DNA from: Candidatus Sulfotelmatobacter sp.
GTDB taxonomy: Bacteria > Acidobacteriota > Terriglobia > Terriglobales > Acidobacteriaceae
Length of the DNA: 64,000 nucleotides
Assembly (NCBI GenBank): GCA_030041215.1
Contig: JASHOH010000037.1
Coordinates: forward strand, 24,891 to 88,890
Direction: 5' to 3'
Shown here: positions 1-10,503 of the stretch, in pieces
How the letters are laid out: every line of letters starts with the position of its first letter
Numbering within the stretch: the first letter of the stretch is position 1
The notes under the pieces: model-generated
The model's database searches: none
Seen by the model: only the letters and a program-made list of their open reading frames with translations
Told to the model about the DNA's origin: nothing
Made by a program: the position numbers and the translations under genes

Positions 1-1366
1 CACCCTTCTTGCCGGGCACCGCCGCACCGGCCGCTGCAGCTGCGGCTTTGGCTCCGCGCCCCCGTCTGGGTGCCGGTGGCGGGGGCGGCGGAGGCGGGGC
101 AAAGGGCTTCAAGAATTTTAACGTCTCCGTCCGCGAGCGCAACTTGCCATCCAGCAGCAGCATGAATACGTCATGCGCAATCTTGGGATACTCGGGCAAT
201 TGCGGCGTGATCAGCAGTTCGGTCATTTCAGGCAGCGGAATTTTCTTCTGGACATCGCGCCATTTCGTCAGGAAATTCTTGATCTTCTGCGCGACCGCTT
301 GCTGACGTGCGGTTATGGCGAGAAACAAGATCATCTCCGGCCGCGCCGACGACAACAAATTCCACGTGCGCGAGGGCGTGGCTGCCTCTTTCCCCATCAG
401 CCGCTTGGCCAGCTCTTTCGCATGATCTTCAATATCGCGCCAGGCTTCAACCAAATCCTTGCGTGGCATTACTCGCCGCAGATCCGAAATGTCCTTGTCC
501 GACATTCGCGCGGTCAGGAAATACATGACTGCGGCAGAGGGATCGACGTTGAACCCGAGGTCCACCATCTGCTGGCGTGTTTTCATCAACTGCGCCAGTC
601 CGTTGGTGTCGACCTTCGCCGACGTCCAATGGGGATGCAGCACCTTTAGCCAATCTTCGCGTTCCAACGCCTTCAGCACATTGAGCGGATCATCTTCATG
701 CGCCAATTGCTCGATCTCGTGGCCCACGGCACTGCGTGAAACATACTCGATGTAGTTGTTTTCCTTCGCCGCGTTGTAGCGCTGCTGGGTGCGCTCTTCT
801 AACGGCCAATGGAAGCGCGCAGAAAACCGCGTGGCCCGGATAAGCCGCGAAGGCTCTTCTATGAAAGCGTAGTTATGCAAAACCCGCAGAACTTTCGCTT
901 CAATATCGGCGACCCCATTGAATGGATCGAGCAGCAGCCCGCGCGAGCCTTCATTCAACGAGAGCGCCATCGCATTCACTGTGAAATCGCGCCGGCGCAG
1001 ATCTTCCTGAATGCTGGCCGGTGTGATCACTGGCGGCCGGCCCACTTTTTCATATAGCTCGGTACGCGCCATGCCGATCTCGGCGCGCACATTTCCCGGC
1101 AGCAACAGGTACAGCGTGCGCGTGTCCTCGTCTTGACCGGCAATGCGCACGCCCGCCCTCTCCAGTTCTTTTTGCAGTTTCAGGGGGTTGCCCTGGATCG
1201 TGAAATCCAGGTCGCGGATTGTAAATCCGCTGATGATGTCCCGAATCGCTCCGCCGGTCAGGTACAGGGTAAACTCAGCCGCGCGGGCCACATCCTGCAC
1301 CAAGTTGACGCCTTTCAACTGATCGGGCGTCAACCGGATTTCCATCGTGTAGATGTAGTCAGCCAT
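1..1366 (-). CDS. cca: CCA-adding enzyme / poly(A) polymerase family tRNA nucleotidyltransferase (3' end off window)
   Basis: Adds or repairs the 3' CCA of tRNAs (or polyadenylates RNA) using CTP and ATP in the cytoplasm. About 455 residues are visible. The class II nucleotidyltransferase head shows GGAIRD, then DLDFTI with the metal-binding acidic pair, then RRRDFTVNAM and EEPSRLIRATRF, in the expected order. The start is the ATG at 1366. The visible C-terminal tail is low-complexity, with a run of prolines followed by Arg/Gly and then polyalanine, unlike the head; the stop codon lies outside the window. Bacterial CCA-adding enzymes and poly(A) polymerases share these motifs, so the exact activity is not settled by sequence. 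Next to it lies 333 bp of non-coding DNA. Confidence 0.9.
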   Translation of the reverse strand, partial: MADYIYTMEIRLTPDQLKGVNLVQDVARAAEFTLYLTGGAIRDIISGFTIRDLDFTIQGNPLKLQKELERAGVRIAGQDEDTRTLYLLLPGNVRAEIGMARTELYEKVGRPPVITPASIQEDLRRRDFTVNAMALSLNEGSRGLLLDPFNGVADIEAKVLRVLHNYAFIEEPSRLIRATRFSARFHWPLEERTQQRYNAAKENNYIEYVSRSAVGHEIEQLAHEDDPLNVLKALEREDWLKVLHPHWTSAKVDTNGLAQLMKTRQQMVDLGFNVDPSAAVMYFLTARMSDKDISDLRRVMPRKDLVEAWRDIEDHAKELAKRLMGKEAATPSRTWNLLSSARPEMILFLAITARQQAVAQKIKNFLTKWRDVQKKIPLPEMTELLITPQLPEYPKIAHDVFMLLLDGKLRSRTETLKFLKPFAPPPPPPPPAPRRGRGAKAAAAAAGAAVPGKKG

Positions 1367-1447
1367 TCGTCTTTCAGAAGACCTAGCAGGCTATACAGAT
1401 GGCCGCAATCAATTGCGCGTGTAGCTGGCCGAAGCTAGCCAGCCCGT

Positions 1448-1467
1448 TTTTCCACACTTTTTCCACA
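1448..1467 (+). promoter_or_regulatory. Tandem DnaA-box-like 9-mers
   Basis: Two direct copies of TTTTCCACA (1448-1456 and 1459-1467) are separated by 2 bp, giving an 11-bp period. Each fits the relaxed E. coli DnaA box TTWTNCACA. They sit in the 333-bp gap (1367-1699) between two divergently transcribed genes, where I see no coding sequence. Whether DnaA binds here is inference only. Confidence 0.3.
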
Positions 1468-1699
1468 GACCATAAAACTGCAAAAGCCATGCACTCCGGG
1501 ACGAGAGCACACTCAAGCCCTTAACTGCCAATGACTTAGGATGCACTTGAGGTATCCTGACGCAACCTTAAGGAATAACACAACGTTTACATTTTGGCTA
1601 CTGCCAACGTGGAGTTGAGCGGATTCCCACGAAATAATGCGAAAATCGCCCATCGGCTGCTAGTATTTAGCCCGCTCGCAGCTTATAGCTTGCCTCTTC

Positions 1700-2176
1700 A
1701 TGTCTTCGACGCACAAAAAGGTGATTGTCCGCAAAATGGACCGCGACTCCATCTCGGGCTACGTTTCGGCCGAGCTTGTCCATGAGGGCAAGCTGGAGTT
1801 GCTCAATCTGGCTGGCAATGTTGTCGCCATCGACCTGCGCGAGATCAAGGGCGTTTACTTTGTGCGCGAGTTTGGAGATTCCGAATCGCTGACCCGCAAA
1901 ACGTTCACCTCCCGTCCCCGGTCTGAGGGGCTTTGGGTGCGGCTGCGCTTCAAGGACAACGAAATCCTTGAAGGCCTTATGCCCTCCGATCTCACTCAGA
2001 ACCTGCCTGAGGGATATCTGGTCAACCCTCCAGACCAGCGCTCGAACACCCAGCGCATTTTCATACCTCGGAGCGCTCTCGAGTCGCTCACCGTATTGGC
2101 TGTCATCGGAGGTGCGCGCCGCCCCGGCCGCCGCCCTGCCGAAGACCAACGACAGGTGCCGATGTTCGAGGAATAA
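1700..2176 (+). CDS. Conserved hypothetical protein (158 aa), cytoplasmic
   Basis: I do not recognise a named function. The protein has no signal peptide or membrane segment. It begins with a Lys/Arg-rich stretch and has an alternating beta-type pattern. A central segment RLRFKDNEILEG resembles the small beta-barrel strands seen in some Sm-like or PilZ-like folds, and the C-terminus is Arg/Pro-rich ending in MFEE. It stands alone, divergent from the CCA enzyme. Start is the ATG at 1700, without a strong ribosome-binding site. Coding potential looks real because the frame is open throughout with natural composition. Confidence 0.7.
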   Translation: MSSTHKKVIVRKMDRDSISGYVSAELVHEGKLELLNLAGNVVAIDLREIKGVYFVREFGDSESLTRKTFTSRPRSEGLWVRLRFKDNEILEGLMPSDLTQNLPEGYLVNPPDQRSNTQRIFIPRSALESLTVLAVIGGARRPGRRPAEDQRQVPMFEE

Positions 2177-2350
2177 TACATAGGGTAAGTGGGGCTATTT
2201 TGAGGTTGCAATTCGTCCGCGTTTCAGATAAAAAGCTTGGCTCAAACACGGGATTAACGCGCACCGAGAAACAAACCCGGGTTCCCACCCTTCCCTCTGT
2301 CCCGTCCGTTCTCGGGAAGCACATAGACGTCCCAGGATAGGTGTCGACTC

Positions 2351-5300
2351 ATGATTTCCGCCACGTTGAAGCGCTCACTTGCATTGTCTTCTTTTGCCGC
2401 CGCCCTGCTTATCGGTCCCCATCCAGCAGTCGCGCAGGCTGCGGATTCCACGGCACAAGGCACGCCGAGCCCACTGATCACGCAACCGATCAATGAATCG
2501 CAACTCACGATCCTGAAGGGGAATACGCATCCGCTGGCGCGCCCCGAAGTCGACTTGGGCACAGCGCCGGCTTCCCTGCCCATGCAGCGAATGCTGCTGG
2601 CGCTAAAACGCAGCCCCAAACAGGAAGCCGCGCTGCGCAACCTGCTCGACGCGCAGCAAACCAGGTCGTCTGCCAGCTATCACAAGTGGCTCACACCCGA
2701 ACAGTTCGGCAAGCAATTCGGCCCCACCAACGCCGACATGCAGACCATCTCGGCATGGCTGCAATCGCATGGCTTTCAAGTAGGCACAACCAAAGGACGG
2801 ACAGTGCTGGAATTTTCCGGCACCGCCGGCCAGGTGCAGCAGGCGTTTCACACCACGATCCACAAATATATTGTGAACGGCGAGGAGCACTGGGCCAACG
2901 CGAACGACCCGTCGATTCCCACGGCATTGACGCCGGCCGTTGCCGGTGTGCTGACGCTACATAATTTCCTTAAGAAGCCAGACGTCATATTTTCGAAGCA
3001 GCGCGTGGATGGAAGGACACGGCCCGGCAAACAGCCTGACCTCACTTTTTCGGACGGCACGCACGGGATCGCGCCACTGGATTTTGCCACGATTTACAAC
3101 AGCCCGGCCTACAATGGCGGCTCCTCGGGCGAGAATGTCACGATTGGCGTGATTGGACGAAGCAACCTTTACAACGGTGGCCAGGACGTTAGTGACTTTC
3201 GCTCTTCTGAGATATTCAACATTTGCTGCGGAGCTTTTAACATCATTCTCGATGGCCCCGATCCGGGCGACCTGGGCGGTGGCGAAGAGGTCGAGGCTAC
3301 ACTGGATTCCACGTGGTCGGGCGCGGTTGCTCCCGGTGCAAATATAGACCTTGTCGTTTCAGCCACGACCAATACTACTGATGGTATCGACCTTTCCGAG
3401 GTCTTCATCGTCGAGAATAATCTTGCGGACATCATGACTGAAAGCTTCAGCGGTTGCGAGGCCTTCGCGTCGAGTACGGACGTTACGTTTCATTCTCAGA
3501 TGGCCGAACAGGCCGCAGCTCAGGGCATTACTTATTTCGTTTCCACCGGCGACAATGGCGCGGAGGGGTGCGACGATCCAGATTCCGAAACTGTCGCGAC
3601 CGGTCCGATTTCTGTAAACCTGCTGGCGTCCACACCCTTCAACATTGCAGTCGGTGGAACGACGTTCAACGATACCGCCGACCCCAGCAAATATTGGAGC
3701 GGGACAAACACAAATCAGGAGAGCGCCTTATCTTACATTCCTGAGGACGTCTGGAACGACAGCTGCACCTCGGCGACCTGCGGCAGCAACGCCAACATTG
3801 TTGCGGGCAGCGGCGGAGCCAGCACCATCTTCAGCAGACCGCCGTGGCAGGCAGGAGTTAACGGTTCGTTCGACCCCTCGGACATGCGCGACTTGCCTGA
3901 CGTCTCATTAACCGCTTCAGGTTCCCACGATCCCTACGTGCTCTGTCTGGAGGGCTCGTGCGTGCCGAACGAACAAGGTGAGTTTTATATCGCTCTGGTC
4001 GGCGGTACCTCCGCGTCCGCTCCTTCCTTTGCCGGCATTATGGCGCTGGTCGGCGAGCAGTTCGCGATCGCCAGTCCCACACTCGGCCCGCGGCAAGGCA
4101 TAGCGAACTACACGCTGTACAATCTCGCAGCCTCCGAGAACTCAACCTTTTCGCAGTGCAATGGATCGAGCACCACTACTCTGCCAGCCAGCACGTGCAT
4201 TTTTAACGATGTAACCGTCGGTAACAACGCCGTGCCTGGAGAGGCAAATTATGGTTCGCCGACCGCCGACTATCAGGCGGGCGTGGGATATGAGATGGCC
4301 AGTGGTCTCGGCTCGGTCAACATCACAAACTTGGTTGACCAATGGAAGACTAGCTTCACTTCCTCAACCACAACCCTCAGCCTTGCACCGACCACGGGCA
4401 TCACTCACGGGCAATCGGTCACTGCCAACATCACCGTGGCGCCCACCTCAGGAACAGGCGCAGCACCAACCGGGGACGTTTCTCTGATTGCTGCCAACCC
4501 AACCCCCGCAAACCCGTCGGGGACGACGGCACTGGCCGGGTTTACGCTGTCTGCTAGCGGCAGTAGCGGAATCGTGACCAGCGCATCGATCACGGATTTA
4601 CCTGGCGGGACTTACGACGTTTATGCATACTATCAGGGAAATCCGACTTATAGCGCGAGTACTTCAACTAACGTTTTGGTTACGGTGACCCCCGAGGCGA
4701 GCACTACCAGCCTTCAAGTGCTCACATTCAGTGCGAGCGGAGTTCAATCAACCTTCACTAACGGCCCGTTCGGCAGCTTTGTTTATCTGCGCGCTAACAT
4801 CGCAGGCGCATCCGGGCACGGCACTCCTACTGGAACAGTGAATTTCACCGACACCTTCGGAATCATTCCCGGCGGTACCAGCTCAGGGCTAAGTCTGCAG
4901 CTCAACTCTGGCGATCAATTCCAGAACGGAGCCAACACTGCCACTCCTAACGGAATACTAGGTTTCAACACCGGCACCCACACCATTTCGGCTGTCTACA
5001 GTGGCGACGCGAGCTTCGATACAAGTACCAGCACAACGCAGTCGTTCACCATTACTCCCGGGTTCTTTGCATCCATCACTTCAAACGCAGCCGTTGTGGT
5101 CTCGGCGCCGGGCGCATCGGGGACAGTACCTTTTTCGGTTTCCTCATCCACCGGATTCAGCGGCACGATCTCTCTCGCCTGCTCACAACTTCCTACCGGA
5201 GCGGCTTGCTCGTTCAGTCCCGCGAGCGTCTCGGCAAACGGTACGCTAACAACGACCTCAGGCACGATCACCGTAATAACCACTGCGTCCACCGCCGCTG

Positions 5301-5590
5301 CACTCCATTCGCCCGATCGTCATCCGTTCCGACATTGGCTCGCGATGGGCAGTTTTGCTTTGTTCTCAATCCTGCTCGTCGGCGCTCCGCGCCGGCATCG
5401 TGTGCCTGCATTGCTCGCAGTTCTCCTAACGCTCATCCTGCTGGCGCCTGCCTGCGGAGGCGGCGGAAGCAGTACTCCAACTCCGCCCCCGCCGCCACCT
5501 TCCACTCCCACGGGTTCTTACAACATAACGGTCACTGCTACCAGCGGAGCGACTACGTCCACAACTGGTTTCACGCTGATCGTGCAATAA
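2351..5590 (+). CDS. Secreted S53 (sedolisin/kumamolisin) peptidase with Ig-like repeats and C-terminal hydrophobic insert
   Basis: Exported serine-carboxyl peptidase of 1079 aa, predicted to degrade proteins outside the cytoplasm, typically at acid pH. It has an N-terminal signal peptide (about residues 1-30) and a pro-kumamolisin activation domain (about 50-200). The S53 catalytic domain (about 235-640) shows Glu315 and Asp319 in EATLD, the oxyanion Asp401 in STGDNG, and nucleophile Ser554 in GGTSASAP. Two to three Ig-like beta modules (about 660-970) follow. Near the C-terminus two hydrophobic stretches (about 993-1010 and 1018-1034) end in a lipobox-like LLAPAC, then Gly, a Pro-rich linker and the closing strands of an Ig module. 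The start ATG at 2351 has AGGATAGG upstream. It appears monocistronic. Confidence 0.93.
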   Translation: MISATLKRSLALSSFAAALLIGPHPAVAQAADSTAQGTPSPLITQPINESQLTILKGNTHPLARPEVDLGTAPASLPMQRMLLALKRSPKQEAALRNLLDAQQTRSSASYHKWLTPEQFGKQFGPTNADMQTISAWLQSHGFQVGTTKGRTVLEFSGTAGQVQQAFHTTIHKYIVNGEEHWANANDPSIPTALTPAVAGVLTLHNFLKKPDVIFSKQRVDGRTRPGKQPDLTFSDGTHGIAPLDFATIYNSPAYNGGSSGENVTIGVIGRSNLYNGGQDVSDFRSSEIFNICCGAFNIILDGPDPGDLGGGEEVEATLDSTWSGAVAPGANIDLVVSATTNTTDGIDLSEVFIVENNLADIMTESFSGCEAFASSTDVTFHSQMAEQAAAQGITYFVSTGDNGAEGCDDPDSETVATGPISVNLLASTPFNIAVGGTTFNDTADPSKYWSGTNTNQESALSYIPEDVWNDSCTSATCGSNANIVAGSGGASTIFSRPPWQAGVNGSFDPSDMRDLPDVSLTASGSHDPYVLCLEGSCVPNEQGEFYIALVGGTSASAPSFAGIMALVGEQFAIASPTLGPRQGIANYTLYNLAASENSTFSQCNGSSTTTLPASTCIFNDVTVGNNAVPGEANYGSPTADYQAGVGYEMASGLGSVNITNLVDQWKTSFTSSTTTLSLAPTTGITHGQSVTANITVAPTSGTGAAPTGDVSLIAANPTPANPSGTTALAGFTLSASGSSGIVTSASITDLPGGTYDVYAYYQGNPTYSASTSTNVLVTVTPEASTTSLQVLTFSASGVQSTFTNGPFGSFVYLRANIAGASGHGTPTGTVNFTDTFGIIPGGTSSGLSLQLNSGDQFQNGANTATPNGILGFNTGTHTISAVYSGDASFDTSTSTTQSFTITPGFFASITSNAAVVVSAPGASGTVPFSVSSSTGFSGTISLACSQLPTGAACSFSPASVSANGTLTTTSGTITVITTASTAAALHSPDRHPFRHWLAMGSFALFSILLVGAPRRHRVPALLAVLLTLILLAPACGGGGSSTPTPPPPPPSTPTGSYNITVTATSGATTSTTGFTLIVQ

Positions 5591-5720
5591 ACATTCGGGG
5601 ACAGCACACATTTGGGGAGCCGGAGCGCGCCTACTCCGCCTTTCAATGCACCGTAGGCGAGCTGGCTCGGTCGTCTATAAAAGCGCCACACTGGTGTACG
5701 ATCTATTCGTCTCCATTCCC

Positions 5721-6737
5721 ATGAAACTCGCACTGATCGCCTCTGCCCTGAACGGTCGCCTGGACGGCGGCTCGCCTGACATCGAAATCACCGGACTCAA
5801 CCGCGTTGAGCGAGCCGGGCCTTCTGAAGTGACCTTCGTCGCCAATTCGAAATACGCCGCCGCGGCGCGGCACACCAAAGCCGCGGCTGTGATCGTTGCC
5901 AATGATTTCCCCGCCATCTCTGCGGCAACGCTGCGCGTTGATGATCCCTATCTCTCGTTTGCCCGCGCTCTCGAACTCTTTCATCCGCCCGAGCGGTACA
6001 CTCCTGGAATTCATCCCACAGCCATCGTCCATCCCAGCGCCAAGATCGGACCGAACGCCCACATCGCCCCTTATGTCGTCGTCAACGAGAATGTTGAAAT
6101 CGGCGCAGACGCCGTTCTGCTGGCCCACGTGGTCATCTACCGTGGCGTCACGATCGGCAACAACTTCTTCGCTCATGCCCACGCGGTCGTGCGCGAAAAC
6201 TGCCGCATCGGCAGCAACGTTCTGCTGCACAACGGAGTGGTCATCGGCTCTGACGGATTTGGCTTCGCTAAGACTGCGAAAGGAAGCTGGTACAAAATCC
6301 CCCAGCCTGCGCCAGTGGTCATTGAAGATGATGTGGAAATCCAGGCCAACTCGTGCATCGACCGCGCCAGCGTGGGCGAGACCCGCATTCGCCGCGGCGT
6401 GAAGATCGACAACTTAGTGCAGGTCGGTCATGGATCGCAGGTGGGCGAAGATGCGCTGCTTGCTGCGCAGGTTGGCCTCGCTGGATCGACCGAAATTGGC
6501 AAGCGCGTGATTCTCACCGGGCAAGTTGGCGTCGTGGGCCACTGCAAAGTTGGAGAAGGTGCAATCGTTACTCCCCAAAGCGGAGTCGCGGCCGACATTC
6601 CCGCCGGCGCACTTGTCAGCGGCGCCCCCGCGGTCGATCACAGAGCCTGGCTGAAATATTCCGCCTTGCTCCCAAAATTGCCGGAACTTGTGCGGGCATT
6701 GCGCGCCAAGGTGGGAGAGAAATCTTCAAAGAAATAG
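5721..6737 (+). CDS. lpxD: UDP-3-O-acylglucosamine N-acyltransferase
   Basis: Transfers a 3-hydroxyacyl chain from ACP to the 2-amino group of UDP-3-O-acyl-glucosamine, the third step of lipid A synthesis, in the cytoplasm. It is 338 aa, the family's usual length. An N-terminal uridine-binding domain (about 1-100) is followed by left-handed beta-helix hexapeptide repeats, and the characteristic [13 protein letters not shown] and the catalytic-His region [10 protein letters not shown] are present. The start is the ATG at 5721; upstream in-frame codons would add a tail not expected for LpxD. No other lipid A genes adjoin it, which is unusual compared with lpxD-fabZ-lpxA clusters. It is convergent with the next gene. 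Confidence 0.96.
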   Translation: MKLALIASALNGRLDGGSPDIEITGLNRVERAGPSEVTFVANSKYAAAARHTKAAAVIVANDFPAISAATLRVDDPYLSFARALELFHPPERYTPGIHPTAIVHPSAKIGPNAHIAPYVVVNENVEIGADAVLLAHVVIYRGVTIGNNFFAHAHAVVRENCRIGSNVLLHNGVVIGSDGFGFAKTAKGSWYKIPQPAPVVIEDDVEIQANSCIDRASVGETRIRRGVKIDNLVQVGHGSQVGEDALLAAQVGLAGSTEIGKRVILTGQVGVVGHCKVGEGAIVTPQSGVAADIPAGALVSGAPAVDHRAWLKYSALLPKLPELVRALRAKVGEKSSKK

Positions 6738-6767
6738 GGCAGTCGCCTATGTGCAACTTCCCCCAAA

Positions 6768-8309
6768 TCACTGCCCGAAGACTTCCTTTTCCAGCGCGCT
6801 AGTCGCACTTGCACTTAAACTTTCGCTCACCAAAACGGTGTCGCCGTGCTCTTCAATTACAACCGGCCCGTCGTCAGTGTTCCATTCATGGCGGTCCAGC
6901 AGAATCGCGTATTTGCGGGTCGGAGGTTCGGCGGCTTGATCGGCCTCCACATTGCCGCTGTCTTTCGCCTGCACTTGCTTGTAGCGCTGCTTGATCGAGT
7001 CCGCATAAATGGCCGCGAATTCGGCAGCTTTTCCCGAATTCGACCAGCGTGAGACATAGAGCAACCCCAGCGGCGCCGACGGATCGCTCTTCGAACGCGC
7101 GGCATAGTAGTAACCGCCGCGCCACTCCGGATAAAGCCGTTCCGACGCTTTTTTTCCGGCGTATTGCTCGAGCAGCACGGCCACGTCAAACTCGCCCATG
7201 GCGCCAATATCAAACTTCAAGTAATCCTTGAGGTCTTTCTTGAATTGAGGGACGGCCATGGGAGGAATCGCTTCCCCAGAGATATAGGTTTCCGGCTGCA
7301 TGATCTGGCGCTGCGTGTGCGGAGGGTTCAGCAGCACGTCGGCAAACGCCTTTTCTTTGCCGCCGGTTTGCATGAGTTTGATCACAAACTTCAGCCCGTA
7401 GCTGTAAGGGAACGTCAGAGACTCTCTGAGGAAAATGGGAGCGTCTTTGAACACAGTGGAATCGTCAGTGCCGCTGGCCATTTGCGATTCCATGCTTTCA
7501 ACCAGATCGGCGGAGTCGGCAATCGAGCGTCCGAGTGGGGCGAGTTCGTAATCGAGCATAACCGCTTCAGCCTGTCCCTCCACAACGGCTTCGCGTGCGT
7601 CATCGATCTCGTCGTTCTCGATGTCCTGCGGCGTGGGATCTTTTTTCATCTCGCCAAGGTCTTTCTCACCCTTCTTCATGAACTTATCGAGATTGATGGT
7701 CTGATCTTGCAGGGCGTGAGTGAGTTCGTGCGCCATCACTCCGGCCTGCTCTTCCGGCGGTACCCAATCAAGCAGGTTTACGGTTTTGGTCTTGGGATCG
7801 TAATAACCGGCGATCTGCTCGCGCAGCAGTGAGACCATAAGTTTTTCGAGATCGTAATCGCGCGGCAGCAGACCGAATTTTTTCAGCACTAACTCGGAAC
7901 GCTCAAGACGTTTTACGTCTTCATCCTTCATGTGCTTGGTGAGATAGGCGACGACTTCGTCCCGGCTGGTGAGACGGCGCTTAACTTCTTTTTTAATCGG
8001 GAGTCCGGAGTGCTTGCTGTCGAAAGCCAGAATCTCATCAACCGAGTGGAAGAGTTCCTCAGCCTGACGTGGAGTGATTTTTACGTCGGCCTTCGGCGTA
8101 GCGCCCGTGTCCCCACCAGCGGGGTTTTGATTCTGTGTCGGTTGATCCTGCGCAGAGTGGACACTCTTGTCCGCCGGAGGCTGAGTCTGCTGTTGCTGTG
8201 GAGAGGCCTGATCTTGCGTTTGTGGCAGCGCCACGCTGCTCGCGAAAACGAGCAGAACAACCGCTGCCAGATATCTCAGGAAAGCGAAAGATCGCTGCGA
8301 GTGCTCCAT
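6768..8309 (-). CDS. Exported zincin-type metalloprotease-like protein (HExxH)
   Basis: 513-residue protein with an N-terminal signal peptide (hydrophobic core FLRYLAAVVLLVFASSVAL), then a Gln/Pro-rich linker. In the first half, MAHELTHALQDQ contains the HExxH zinc motif. Further on, EAVVEGQAEA could supply a glutamate as third ligand, as in gluzincins; that is inference. Substrate unknown. The ATG at 8309 is preferred because it begins immediately before the signal peptide and leaves 16 bp after the upstream gene; an in-frame start at 8339 would overlap that gene. It probably shares a transcript with the dehydrogenase gene upstream. Confidence 0.8.
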   Translation of the reverse strand: MEHSQRSFAFLRYLAAVVLLVFASSVALPQTQDQASPQQQQTQPPADKSVHSAQDQPTQNQNPAGGDTGATPKADVKITPRQAEELFHSVDEILAFDSKHSGLPIKKEVKRRLTSRDEVVAYLTKHMKDEDVKRLERSELVLKKFGLLPRDYDLEKLMVSLLREQIAGYYDPKTKTVNLLDWVPPEEQAGVMAHELTHALQDQTINLDKFMKKGEKDLGEMKKDPTPQDIENDEIDDAREAVVEGQAEAVMLDYELAPLGRSIADSADLVESMESQMASGTDDSTVFKDAPIFLRESLTFPYSYGLKFVIKLMQTGGKEKAFADVLLNPPHTQRQIMQPETYISGEAIPPMAVPQFKKDLKDYLKFDIGAMGEFDVAVLLEQYAGKKASERLYPEWRGGYYYAARSKSDPSAPLGLLYVSRWSNSGKAAEFAAIYADSIKQRYKQVQAKDSGNVEADQAAEPPTRKYAILLDRHEWNTDDGPVVIEEHGDTVLVSESLSASATSALEKEVFGQ

Positions 8310-8325
8310 TAATAACGAGTCTAAA

Positions 8326-9399
8326 CTATTTGCCTGCACGCTCCGCTACCCACTCCCCCGCTTCCCTCGTGCCCAGCGTTCCGCCGATATCCTGCGTACC
8401 TTTTTTCTGGCGCACGGCTTCGAGCACGGCGGCTTCGATTTTTTCGGACTCACGGGTCATTCCCAAATGCGCCAGCATCATGGCTGCCGTCAAAATCGCG
8501 CCGAAGGGGTTCGCAATATCCTTGCCCGCGATTGGCGGAGCCGAGCCGTGCACCGGCTCGAACATCGATGTACGTCCGGGATGAATATTTACGCTGGCCG
8601 CCATGCCGAGGCCGCCCTGCAACCCGGCGGCGAGGTCGGTAATGATGTCCCCAAACATATTATTGGTGACGACGACGTCGAACTGCCGCGGATCGCGTAC
8701 CATCTGCATGCAGAGCGCGTCCACGTACAAGTGCTGCGTGGTGATCTGCGGGAATTCGGTGCTCACTTCCTTGAACACGCGCTGCCAGAGCCCGCCCGCG
8801 TGAGTCATGGCGTTTGATTTGTCGCACATCAGTACGCTACGGCGCGGTGAGCCGTCTTGCTTAGTGTGGCGAGCGCAATATTCGAAGGCATAGCGAATGA
8901 TGCGCTCGACGCCCTTGCGCGTGTTGATGTCTTCCTGTGTGGCGATTTCGTCGGGCGTGCCTTTCTTGAAGACGCCGCCGAGATCGCCATAAACGCCTTC
9001 GGTATTTTCGCGGATGACGACGAAATCGACATCTTTAGGCTCGACGCCTTTGAGCGGGCAAAGTGAGGCATCGAGCAGGCGTACGGGACGCACGTTGGCA
9101 TAGAGATCCATCTGAAAACGCATGCCGAGTAGGATTTCTTTGGCGTGGATGTTGGTTTTGACGCGCGGATCGCCGAAGGCCCCGGCAAGGATGGCGTCGT
9201 AGTCGCGGGCAAGCATGGCGAAGCCGTCGGGAGGGAGGGTCGTGCCGTCGCGCAGGTAGCGGTCGGCGCCCCAGTCGAATTCGGTGAATTCCACGGCCGC
9301 GCCCGTGGCGCGAATGACGTTGAGAGCTTGCGGGATGACTTCCTGGCCGATGCCATCTCCGGGAATGACGGCGATGCGCTTCTTTGTTTGCTGGTCCAC
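8326..9399 (-). CDS. leuB: 3-isopropylmalate dehydrogenase family (decarboxylating NAD-dependent)
   Basis: Member of the isocitrate/isopropylmalate dehydrogenase family, 357 aa. It shows the N-terminal PGDGIGQEV, the substrate-loop region [16 protein letters not shown], the catalytic Lys/Asp region (MCDKSNAM), [14 protein letters not shown], and the nucleotide-binding end [15 protein letters not shown]. These fit LeuB (leucine synthesis), but tartrate and homoisocitrate dehydrogenases share the pattern, and no leuA, leuC or leuD lies nearby. The start is a GTG at 9399. It is transcribed divergently from ssb and is followed 16 bp later by the exported metalloprotease. Confidence 0.82.
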   Translation of the reverse strand: MDQQTKKRIAVIPGDGIGQEVIPQALNVIRATGAAVEFTEFDWGADRYLRDGTTLPPDGFAMLARDYDAILAGAFGDPRVKTNIHAKEILLGMRFQMDLYANVRPVRLLDASLCPLKGVEPKDVDFVVIRENTEGVYGDLGGVFKKGTPDEIATQEDINTRKGVERIIRYAFEYCARHTKQDGSPRRSVLMCDKSNAMTHAGGLWQRVFKEVSTEFPQITTQHLYVDALCMQMVRDPRQFDVVVTNNMFGDIITDLAAGLQGGLGMAASVNIHPGRTSMFEPVHGSAPPIAGKDIANPFGAILTAAMMLAHLGMTRESEKIEAAVLEAVRQKKGTQDIGGTLGTREAGEWVAERAGK

Positions 9400-9518
9400 G
9401 CGAGAAAGCTAACACAAGCGGGGCGGAAAAGGTCGAATCGCCGGAACCAGACCGTCCCAAAATGGATTTCCACCAGAGAATATCCGCATCCACAGCATCC
9501 GCGCTTCGCCTATTCTGT

Positions 9519-9540
9519 TATAGTGAACCGCTAAAAGGAG
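9519..9540 (+). promoter_or_regulatory. Probable -10 element and strong SD upstream of ssb
   Basis: TATAGT at 9519-9524 is a near-consensus -10 hexamer, followed by AAAAGGAG at 9533-9540, six bases before the ATG of ssb. No good -35 was found at the expected spacing. Confidence 0.4.
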
Positions 9541-9546
9541 TCTCCC

Positions 9547-10026
9547 ATGGCAGGAAGAAGTCTGAACCGGGTTCAACTCATCGGCAATCTGGGGAAAGAT
9601 CCAGAAATCAAATACACGCCTCAGGGCACGCCCGTGGCCAAGCTCGCGATCGCGACCAACGAACGCTACAAAGACAAAAACGGCGAATGGCAGGACCGCA
9701 CCGAGTGGCACAACGTCGTGCTCTGGCAGCGGCAGGCAGAGATTGCGGGAGAGTATCTGAAAAAAGGCAGCAAGGTTTACATCGAGGGCCGTCTGCAAAC
9801 CCGCTCGTGGGACGACAAGCAGACGAATCAAAAGCGCTACATGACCGAAGTCGTGGCCAGTGACCTGATCCTGCTAGGCGGGCGCGGCGAAGCGGGCGAA
9901 GGCGGCGGATACTCGCGCGGCGCAGCAGCTGGCGGCAACGGCAACAACTTTGACCAGCGCGTGCCCGAGCCAGAACATGCGGCGGCAGCTTCCGGGCCGA
10001 TTACGGATGAGGATATTCCGTTCTAG
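9547..10026 (+). CDS. ssb: Single-stranded DNA-binding protein
   Basis: Coats single-stranded DNA in replication, repair and recombination. It is 159 aa with an N-terminal OB fold (SLNRVQLIGNLGKDPEIKYT, residues about 5-24, through the strand ending ATNERYKDKNGEWQDRTEWH). A glycine-rich flexible linker follows, and the canonical acidic tip DEDIPF recruits partner proteins. The start is preceded by AAAAGGAG. It has its own promoter region shared divergently with the dehydrogenase, and a pterin dehydratase gene follows after 27 bp. Confidence 0.97.
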   Translation: MAGRSLNRVQLIGNLGKDPEIKYTPQGTPVAKLAIATNERYKDKNGEWQDRTEWHNVVLWQRQAEIAGEYLKKGSKVYIEGRLQTRSWDDKQTNQKRYMTEVVASDLILLGGRGEAGEGGGYSRGAAAGGNGNNFDQRVPEPEHAAAASGPITDEDIPF

Positions 10027-10053
10027 GATTCGTCTGCGAGTAAAATTTTGTTC

Positions 10054-10389
10054 ATGGCTGAACAACTTGCCGACAAAAAATGCGTTCCCTGTAAAGGCGG
10101 AGTGCCTGCGCTCAAGGGGAAGGAACTCAAGGCGCTGCACAAATCGGTGCCGCAGTGGAACGTTGTTGACGAGCATCACCTCACCCGGGAATTCAAGTTC
10201 CCCGATTTTGCCGAGGCGCTCGAATTCGTAAATCGAGTCGGCGCGCTGGCCGAAGAACAGGGCCATCACCCGGACATTCTGCTGGCGTGGGGCAAAGCCG
10301 AAATCACTCTGTGGACCCATAAGGTCGACGGGCTCACCGAAAGCGACTTCATTATGGCGGCGAAGATCGACCGGCTGGAGCCGAAGTAA
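10054..10389 (+). CDS. 4a-hydroxytetrahydrobiopterin dehydratase (pterin-4-alpha-carbinolamine dehydratase)
   Basis: Dehydrates 4a-hydroxytetrahydropterin during pterin recycling. It is 111 aa, matching the single-domain family length. The signature EEQGHHPDILLAWGKAEI contains the paired histidines, followed by THKVDGLTESD. The ATG at 10054 is preferred to a TTG two codons earlier. It sits directly downstream of ssb, probably cotranscribed. No aromatic amino acid hydroxylase is in the window, so its physiological substrate is open. Confidence 0.92.
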   Translation: MAEQLADKKCVPCKGGVPALKGKELKALHKSVPQWNVVDEHHLTREFKFPDFAEALEFVNRVGALAEEQGHHPDILLAWGKAEITLWTHKVDGLTESDFIMAAKIDRLEPK

Positions 10390-10503
10390 GGCGTACTTTG
10401 GGCTTCGGCTTTCGGGCGTCAGGGTGTGTGGAGCGGGCGCCCTCGCCTGCTTGACGTTAAAAGAAAAAAGCCTGGCGTCTTCGAAAACTCTTCCGAGAAA
10501 GTC

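Noticed and set aside
7164..7832. 222-aa plus-strand frame opposite the exported zincin
   Set aside because: Composition is typical of an antisense frame of a GC-rich gene, and the minus-strand zincin has a signal peptide and HExxH.
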